The position numbers were made by a program, and so were the translations under genes. The notes under the pieces are model-generated. The model saw nothing but the letters and a program-made list of their open reading frames with translations. It had not been told where the DNA came from and made no database searches. Source: Lonicera japonica (taxonomy: Eukaryota > Streptophyta > Magnoliopsida > Dipsacales > Caprifoliaceae). From it: a stretch of DNA of 64,000 nt. The stretch covers positions 124,001-188,000 of the forward strand of contig JAKCWG010000189.1 of the NCBI GenBank assembly GCA_021464415.1, given 5' to 3'. This document shows positions 57,415-64,000 of the stretch, piece after piece. Numbering within the stretch: position 1 is the stretch's first letter; each line of letters starts with the position of its first letter.

Positions 57415-58023
57415 TTAAAGATAAATGTTTTTCGTTTTCTCCAAAGAACAGAGTTGGTCTACTATTTCTGAAGCCTCAGCCTCCCTTCCCCAAACTTCTG
57501 AATCATCTATATACGGGTAAGTCAGCTGGATTGCAGTACGTTCGGCCATAGCATATTTAACCCCTTGTAGCCACATAAGTCTGATTCGAGTTCCTCGTTT
57601 ATAAAACTTAATTAGAGATTTAGTGATAATAGTAATCTTGGAAGACATCTTCAAACGATATAAATATGGTTTTTTCGAGGGAGAAAATAGGTGGCGTACC
57701 TTGTCCATCTTTCGGTTAACCTCTAGCTTCCATCGAAGAGTTTGATAATTGAACTCTTCCAACGCAGCATCAGCCTCATAGACTACAGTGTTGAGATCCT
57801 TCAGCCAAAAAGTCTCGTTGTTTGCGGATGCATCAAAGAGTATAGCTTGATCCATTTCCGCACTTTCCTCAAGTAGTTTGAGCTCGTTCTTTAAACCCCA
57901 CGATGACAGGATCCCTTCTTCGTCAGCTGCAAAGGAGAGTAGCTTGCTCATAATTCCTTTCGCAATAACACATGGTAGAGTTTCAGCCATCATCATCTTC
58001 ATCTTCTCGAATTTGCTTTCCAT
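57415..58023 (-). pseudogene. NLR2 CC domain (Rx-N type)
   Basis: 202 codons from the ATG 58023: ETLPCVIAKGIMSKLLSFAA, FWLKDLNTVVYEADAALEEF, LQGVKYAMAERTAIQLTYPY and DDSEVWGREAEASEIVDQLC. The start is supported by alignment with both NLR1 CC starts, although NLR2 carries about 11 extra residues (MESKFEKMKMM) before MAET. The frame slips at about 57440 and ends at 57415. Confidence 0.9.
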
Positions 58024-58307
58024 AATTAATTATTAGAACTCGATCGATCGAACCAGAAAGAATTGGTACAAGGTTGAGATTTTTAAAACAAAAATAATAT
58101 AAATGACTCCGAGAAAAGAAGAATCACAAAAACCCATTCTTGAATTTCCCTGTTCTTTTTAGAATAATAATAAAAACAAAAAATGAAAGCTTTTTTGCTG
58201 TACAAATTAAAAGGCAAAGGAGCGGCCATGCTTAATTAATTTCCACTCGGGGTCCCAACAATAATCACCTCTTTTCAATAAATTGTGATTCCGCGGCTAA
58301 TTTCTAA
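58024..58307 (-). promoter_or_regulatory. NLR2 upstream region
   Basis: The part at 58133-58246 on the minus strand matches the NLR1 upstream region (CCTTTGCCTTTTAATT, TTATTCTAAAAAGAA, AATTCAAGAATGGG). A palindrome ATCGATCGAT lies near the ATG. Confidence 0.45.
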
Positions 58308-58696
58308 GGCGATCTCCAATGGTGTTTCTACCCAAACAAATTTTTATGATATAAATGAATAATAGAAAAAAAATTCTCCAATGGGCATTTCTATCTCTAT
58401 TTCTATCCTAGGTGGATGTCTACTGGGATTGGGAATTTCTATCACCATTTCTACATGTAGAAATGTGATAGAAATTCTCTATTAAGGCAAATTTTCATTG
58501 GTTGTTATGCATCCACTTTCTCTCTCTTCATTAAATAGGGGACAAAGTGAGGAAGAAATTGAACAATAGAAATAATTGGAGACTTTTATTCTTCTACACC
58601 AATATAAATATATTGCCAATAGAATAGAAATATAATAAAATAATATTGACACATAGGATAGAAATGCAAAAATAGAAAACATCATTGGAGATGGCC
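58308..58696. mobile_element. PIF/Harbinger (Tourist-like) MITE with TAA TSD
   Basis: The ends GGCGATCTCCAATGGTGTTT and AACATCATTGGAGATGGCC are inverted repeats of the GGCCATCTCCAA type, flanked by TAA at 58305-58307 and 58697-58699. Length 389 bp, no coding. A diverged copy of the flank at 59627-59690 has CATAAACTG with a single TAA, consistent with an empty site. Confidence 0.88.
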
Positions 58697-58699
58697 TAA

Positions 58700-60240
58700 T
58701 AAACTGCCCCCTTTTCATAGATAAAATATTATGGATGTTTTATTAAGATGGGGTTTGTTTTTAACTTTTATACCGAATGAAAATTTATTCAGCATTAAGA
58801 GATTAATTAATGTTTATTTTCTATTTCTTATTGCTAAATTAAATTAAAATTTAACGTTAAACATTAAGAGACAATTCATGAATGTTTAATTTAGCTTTAA
58901 TGAAATTTTATTCCATTGATACCCTAATCTTTTGGGTCAATAAACATTGATTTATAAAACACTAATAAGGGTAAAATTATAAAATATTATGTATTCATAA
59001 ATTGATATGTATCCAACATTTAGAACTAAATAAAATCGAACATATTTTTCAAAAGTTTCATCAAGTATTAAGCATTTAGTATTTAACATTCAAAGCCTAA
59101 AAAAACAAACGACCCATAAAAGTGAGTTGTTACACAAGATTATATACGAATCTTTTCTTTGTTTAATAAATTTTAGTTTTATTTATTTTTATAAAAATAA
59201 CTGGTCAAGTTACTATAATTATTTGTTAAGGGTAAACGTGTAACTAACTTGTGATCATTTTATGTCAAACGGGTCAACTCGATAACCACACACATTCGTT
59301 AACGGTGCACCATTAACTTATAACTTCATGTTAATTCGTATTGCAGTGAATTTTTAGTGGAGATTGTAATTTTTTAATAAAAAAATTCCTGCAATTTTGC
59401 AATTAAATTTTAAATTAAGAATTTTATAAATTTATGAACAATATCATTAATATTCGTAAAACAAAAGTAAATTGCATAATAACTTAAAAGTAAATATTAT
59501 ATTCTAACTTGAATACCCAAAAGAATGATTGAGACCGAATAACTATGATCGTAGGTGAAGGACGGAGTGTTTTGGTTAATCATTTCATTTTCTGATAAAA
59601 GGGGTCAACTCGATAACCACACACACTCGGAGGGTCCCAACAAAATCTCTTTTCAATAAATTTGATTCCATGGTTATTTGTCATAAACTGTCAAATTTGT
59701 CTTTTTACTAGAGAAAAATACTATTGATAGTTTTATTAAAAGTACTTTTCTACTACTCTATTTTCTTAAAACTATAGTCTTAAAATCAGGGCGGTGTTAT
59801 TTATACCACATAAACCTATCATAAACATCCTTTTTAGAATTTAAATAAAAAAGCATTTTAATACTCCCGAATTTAACTAAAAAAATATTTTAACAACCCC
59901 TTATTTATCATAATTACTCTCCTACATTGCCCTAATGTTAGGTGAGTGTTTAGCACCACGCGCTCCCCATTTAAGCCGAGCTTATGTAAATGCACTCACC
60001 TCTCATTATGCAGGTCTTATTTGAGAAACATTACAGCATTCCATTACCTGATATTAGTCGAATTTTTACCAATAAACTCTCCCTAAGTGGCAGAGTATAT
60101 GTGACTGCACTTACCTTCATTAGACGAGCTTTAAGGGGTGTTAGTGATAATAAATTTACTTTAGGGGGTGTTTGTAACAAGGATGTGTAAGTTTAGTGCC
60201 AAAAAAAATTATTAAATGAAAAGAAAAAATCATAATTATG
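58700..60240. other. noncoding stretch with a short duplicated flank
   Basis: 59627-59690 repeats 58245-58305 (TCGG(A)GGGTCCCAACAA, CTCTTTTCAATAAAT). GGGTCAACTCGATAACCACA occurs at about 59272 and 59602. No gene recognised. Confidence 0.5.
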
Positions 60241-61401
60241 TAAGGTAAATATTACAAGTGGACTTTTATCCAGGCCCAGTATTGATAGCCCATATCATGA
60301 TCGCTCTGTAACTTAGAACTCTTAAACCCATACATACTAAAATATAAGTTATGAAAGGAGAAATAATTAGCTGGCCAAGATATATTCATGTGGCAGCTGA
60401 CCATAAACTGATTATTGTTATTAGTCAAACAAGACGTTCATAGAAGATGAAGACCGACCATAAATGGTCGGGCAACTGGTAAAATAAGCTGAATTGAAGG
60501 ATAAATGATAGAAATAACCACTTATACAAGTGTGAATAGGGTTACGGATAGCTGTTATATTGGAGTGGTGGCCAAATTTACCCTTTATTGTAATTTTTCA
60601 TAATTCACCAACACTAATGTAACCCTATATTATACTTGTAAATAGGAAAGGACAACACTTGTCCCTTTTACAATCACTCCCACAAAGCCATCTTATTCCT
60701 CTAGCCAAACTCATATTTATCTGCAATTGTACTACTCATTTAAAGCTTTTAAACTAATACAATTAACTCACACACCCAAGGGATGATGTACTACCGAGTT
60801 GGGAATAAGAGCCACAGGAAGAACCTACCTTTAAACACAAATATGGTCTCATTTCTGCTCTTTATTAGGTTGTTGCTCTACTGTTTTATTTCTAGGAATT
60901 ATTATTCATCTTCATCAACTTTCTGGTTGCTAATTATAACTGGATTGATTCTGGTCAAATTGGGCTTGCTTAACTTTTAGCCACCCACAATTTGCACCAT
61001 CTATGGGTATCTATCAACTATAAGCCGTTGTGTTATGTTTTCTTGTAACCAGATTCACTTTCTTTCTCTACTATTTTTTCTAGCATTTTAGTTTATTATT
61101 CATCTTCATCTGTAAAATGGTTCATACACGAAGCCAACAGATAGGAGCAAAATAGCCCAAAAATCATACCTATAATAACATAAAACAATGACCAAAACCC
61201 AACCGGCAGTATAGTCCAAAACCATCCGGGTGGTGGAACCAAAAAATTAACCTATAGTCTTGACCACTCCAAAAACCACAACCACACCATTTGACTCTAA
61301 TTATGGGGACAAATAGGTTAGCTTGCAAAATGAAATCAAGGAACTCACACATTTGAGTTTAGAAAATGAGGTATTAATGGAAATGCTTAAAGAGCATATT
61401 A

Positions 61402-62043
61402 CAAATTTTTAATGGTAACCGAATGTCAGTTACCAAAATTTAAACGGTAAAAAATAGTAAGTCGGGTAGAAGGTTCGGTAAAACCAAACCGAACCGAAAT
61501 TTAAAAAAAAGTTACATTCCTTCACCTCACGTAGTCACGTGTTCACAGACTTCAGTTCACAGTTTAACACTTTAACACAATCAGACTTCCTCTTTTTTTG
61601 CTCTCAATCTCTCCTCCGCTCTCTCCCCTCCGCTCCGCTTTCCCCTGCTGTCTATGCTGCTGTGTGTGGGCTGGCTGTGTGTGGGCTGGCAGCAGCCTCT
61701 GTTTAATTGCTTTGTGCCTTTGTATGTGTGTGAGTGTATCAATGTGTGTATAAATGTAAAATGTGTGTGGCTGTGTATAACTTCTGCCTATTGGCAGCAG
61801 TGTGTGACTGTGTGTGGTTGGTTAACATATACATAATTTGCTTAGTTGCCCAAATTAAGAAATGCAGGATTTTCGGTATTACTGAAATTGTATTTATACC
61901 AAACCGAAATTTCGGTTACCGCAACATCGGTTACCGACTTTAATTCGGTACAAGATTGTTTATGGATTTTGCATTACCGAAATATTCGGTTCGGTTCAAT
62001 ATTGTATCGTTCGGTTCGATTACCGAACCAAACCCACCCCTAG
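61402..62043. mobile_element. truncated hAT-like element inside the gypsy relic
   Basis: The right end CCCACCCCTAG and many inverted CGGTTCGG / CCGAAC motifs resemble the MITE at 53386. The left terminus is missing and no TSD is evident. Its middle has TG-rich runs (about 61655-61830). Confidence 0.5.
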
Positions 62044-62299
62044 TTATAACGGTAAAAGGAAAATGGTGGAGCCGATAAATGATGTTCCTTATCCTCGGTA
62101 TGATACCATAGGATAAACCGCCCGACCAAGGCTGGGAGGCAAAGTAACCCAAGGAGAGAATTGACCAAAGAATTGGGTGGAGAAAGATTTAAAAAAATTA
62201 ATTTACTCAGCCCTTGATGATAAAAAAAATTCATGGAAGGACTTTCAGGAGGCTGAGGATTGGGATCTGATAGGCCGATCCACAAGATCAGGGCAATCC

Positions 62300-62624
62300 A
62301 TTTTTAAAGTAACCAAAGCAGATGGGTAGTGACCTGTGCACCAGAGACACCAAGCTCCATTGTTCCTATCACAAGGATCACGGGCACAAGACTGAAAATT
62401 GCAAGACCCTAAAACAGTTCTTGGATAGGTTAGTGGAATAAGGGCATTTGTCATAGTTAGTGAAACTGGTTGGTAAAAAAGTTGATCAAGGGAAAGAGGC
62501 AGATGAGGAAGTGGCTGTTGTGCATGCTAACCGACCAATAGTTGTTATTGAAGCCATTCATGGCATAACAGACAAATCAACTGACACAAAAAATTATCTT
62601 AGTGCCATACTTGCCAAGGCCTAG
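62300..62624 (+). pseudogene. Tat-type gypsy gag fragment
   Basis: One frame with two stops (62439-62441 TAA, 62454-62456 TAG): LHCSYHKDHGHKTENCKTLK is the knuckle-like HxDHGHxTxxC motif of Tat/Ogre Gag, then FLDRLVE and, after the stops, LVKLVGKKVDQG and RPIVVIEAIHGI to a stop at 62622. Confidence 0.75.
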
Positions 62625-62873
62625 TTTTGGTCTCCGTTTTGTTACATAAATTTCTAATTCTAATTCTAATATTGCTTCATTTTCTATTGATGAATAGTAG
62701 GTGAATTAGAAATAATTCTAAATTTTTTAACTCACAATTTGAGATACAAACATATGCCAATGGCCCTTTGTATTTTCTTGTTTCCTCATTAAGATCATTT
62801 AAAACAGTATGGTTTACATAATGGTAGTTTTTAGTGTTGATTCAGTTTAATAATTATTTTTTTTCATGAACAG
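62625..62873 (+). other. probable intron sequence before the TIR-NLR exon
   Basis: AT-rich with TTTTTTTTCATGAACAG immediately before 62874, a good 3' splice site. Confidence 0.5.
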
Positions 62874-63655
62874 ATGTCAAGAAAGGTTAAAGCCCTTTAT
62901 CTTGACTTAAGACAGGACTCGGAGTTAGACTCGGATATTCAAAGCCATAGTCTTGTAGGAGCAGACCTAAGGTTTCTTAAATTGGGGTGCGCAGACCTTG
63001 AGGAAGATTTTAAGCACCTTCTTTCGAGTTTAAGATGGCTTCAATGGAGTTGCTAGTTAAATTTTAATCCAATGAATTTTCATCTAAAGAACATTGTTAT
63101 TCTCGATTTATCAAGGAGCCAATTCACAGACGACTAAAAGGGGTGGAGCGAAATCAAAGTTAAAAATCTCTCTACTTTTTCTTTTATCGTCAAATATATT
63201 GATGTTAATTCCCTTGAAAATTAAATTCACTTTCTATTTTGACAGATGGCAAGAAAGTTGAAAGTTCTAAATCTATCGCGTTGCTATGGCTTAAGAAGAG
63301 TTACACTTTTTCTACATTTGCAAGTTTAGAGAGATTGATTCATTCTGATTGTACATCTTTGGAAGAAATTGAGCCATCGGGTGGGAATCTTATAAGTTTG
63401 AGAGTTTTAGATCTCTCAAATTGCCGGTGCCTAAGAAACCTTGATTGTTCCATGTTTCCAGCTTTAAAGAGTTTTGATGTACAGTGGTGTGAACAACTAC
63501 TTGGTCTTGATGGACTTAAACAATTAGTATTGTTTAAAAACTTGAATTTATCATTTTGTTGATCTCTAGTAAAAGTATCCCATTTACCTTCTCGTTTAGT
63601 TCATGCAAATATAATCCTGGAGTCAACAATTAACACAGTGCAGATATATGTTTAG
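62874..63655 (+). pseudogene. TIR-NLR LRR region (two exons), pseudogene
   Basis: Exon A (62874-63163) reads MSRKVKALYLDLRQDSELDS, ADLRFLKLGCADLEEDFKHL and LSSLRWLQW, then TAG (63054-63056), HLKNIVILDLSRSQF and TAA (63135-63137). An intron follows to a TTTTGACAG acceptor at 63245; the donor has lost its GT. Exon B (63246-63655) starts MARKLKVLNLSRCYGLRR, slips frame near 63295, then reads STFASLERLIH, CTSLEEIEPSGGNLISLRVL, DLSNCRCLRNLDCSMFPALK, LKQLVLFKNLNLSFC and TGA (63560). Repeats spread over exons and this wording are typical of LRRs in TIR-NBS-LRR receptors. TIR and NB-ARC parts are not in the window. Confidence 0.8.
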
Positions 63656-64000
63656 GTGTAAATTGTTATACTACTGCTCTTTTTCGTGTCAGTTGTGGTT
63701 TATATGGGAATGGGTTTTTAACCAAGAGGGCACATAGTTCTAAGAACTGCGAAGGGAGTATAAAAAGATCATGTTATTGCTTCAACTAAAATGGTGAAAA
63801 CTGCACCTTAGCTTTAGCACAAAAAACACCTCCACATTCTTGTCATCCTCGCAAAGGCACAACAGCTTCGGATAACATAAGATGAACACAGTCCCCCAAG
63901 TTAGTGCTTCATCTAAAAGGAGAAGTCATTAAGAGGGAAGTTAGAAAACTTCACAATGTAAATAAGCAGTGATAAAATCACTGACCTTATGCAACAAAAA
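63656..64000. other. noncoding right edge
   Basis: No feature recognised up to the end of the window. Confidence 0.4.

Larger units (their letters stand above)
54753..58023 (-). pseudogene. NLR2: CC-NB-ARC-LRR immune receptor, multiply broken
   Basis: A single-exon CC-NLR read leftward from the ATG at 58023, full length for the family (about 1,090 codons). Domains in order are Rx-N coiled coil (57415-58023), NB-ARC (about 56350-57420), LRRs (about 54850-56300) and a C-terminus (ERCTNG) ending at a TAG in 54753-54755. Breaks are a paired frameshift around the P-loop with a 6-base insertion inside it, a frameshift in a T-run near 57010, stops at 55800-55802 and about 55766, and a frameshift near 55065. 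It is a close relative of NLR1, with which it shares upstream sequence. It would have sensed pathogen effectors in the cell; as it stands it can make only fragments. Confidence 0.93.
60241..62624 (+). mobile_element. decayed Tat-type Ty3/gypsy 5' end, with hAT insert
   Basis: A degenerate Tat-type leader TTTGCACCATCTATGGG (60991-61007; family consensus is of the GGCGCC..TGTGGG type) follows an LTR-like segment with a TATA-like TATTATACTTGT near 60630. A gag start follows at 61117 (MVHTRSQQIGAK, then a stop). Further gag scraps lie at 61325-61400 and 62300-62624. The polymerase is absent. The left LTR boundary is not determined. Confidence 0.55.

Overview
This is nuclear DNA from a flowering plant, almost certainly a eudicot. 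It is AT-rich and full of plant LTR retrotransposon lineages (Reina-type chromovirus, Tork-type copia, Tat-type gypsy), hAT and PIF/Harbinger elements and Helitrons. It carries relics of both CC-type and TIR-type NLR immune receptor genes; TIR-type NLRs are absent from grasses. I see no gene that reads through intact. The window is a decayed NLR locus taken over by transposons. Species cannot be named from the sequence.

Layout. 1-940: 3' end of a copia element with a probable LTR. 2311-2555: a long foldback. 2814-6980 plus 11464-11586: copy 1 of a segmental duplication (block D) holding a Helitron, a gene fragment and a U2 snRNA fragment; it is separated by 4.5 kb that includes a 3.7 kb solo LTR. 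11.6-16.5 kb: LTR fragment, TRIM-like element, foldback, repeats. 16577-32907: plus-strand CC-NB-ARC-LRR relic (NLR1), split by two complete LTR retrotransposons with target-site duplications: a Reina-type element (16625-21917) and a gag-protease-only element on the minus strand (23456-32199). NLR1 stops at 32908, where copy 2 of block D begins (32908-39750). Copy 2 carries a hAT insertion and a solo LTR that copy 1 lacks. 39.9-44.07 kb: palindrome array, minus-strand copia scrap and a 5'-truncated Tork-type copia with 3' LTR. 44073-44602: the last LRRs of an NLR, plausibly the lost 3' end of NLR1.

44.6-54.7 kb is mostly noncoding: duplicated segments, a tandem-repeat region, a decayed initiator tRNA-Met and a hAT-type MITE. 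54753-58023 (minus) is a second CC-NLR relic (NLR2) of the same family, with frameshifts, stops and a damaged P-loop. Next come a Harbinger MITE with TSD, a decayed Tat-type gypsy with an inserted hAT relic, and a TIR-NLR LRR relic (62874-63655).

NLR1, NLR2 and a third spot (14531-14740) share related upstream sequence, so a small CC-NLR cluster probably once stood here and decayed through point mutation and repeated insertion. The paired block D copies and the duplicated flanks preserve empty target sites, so several insertions can be placed after the duplications. Homology calls rest on motif recognition by eye, not on database searches.
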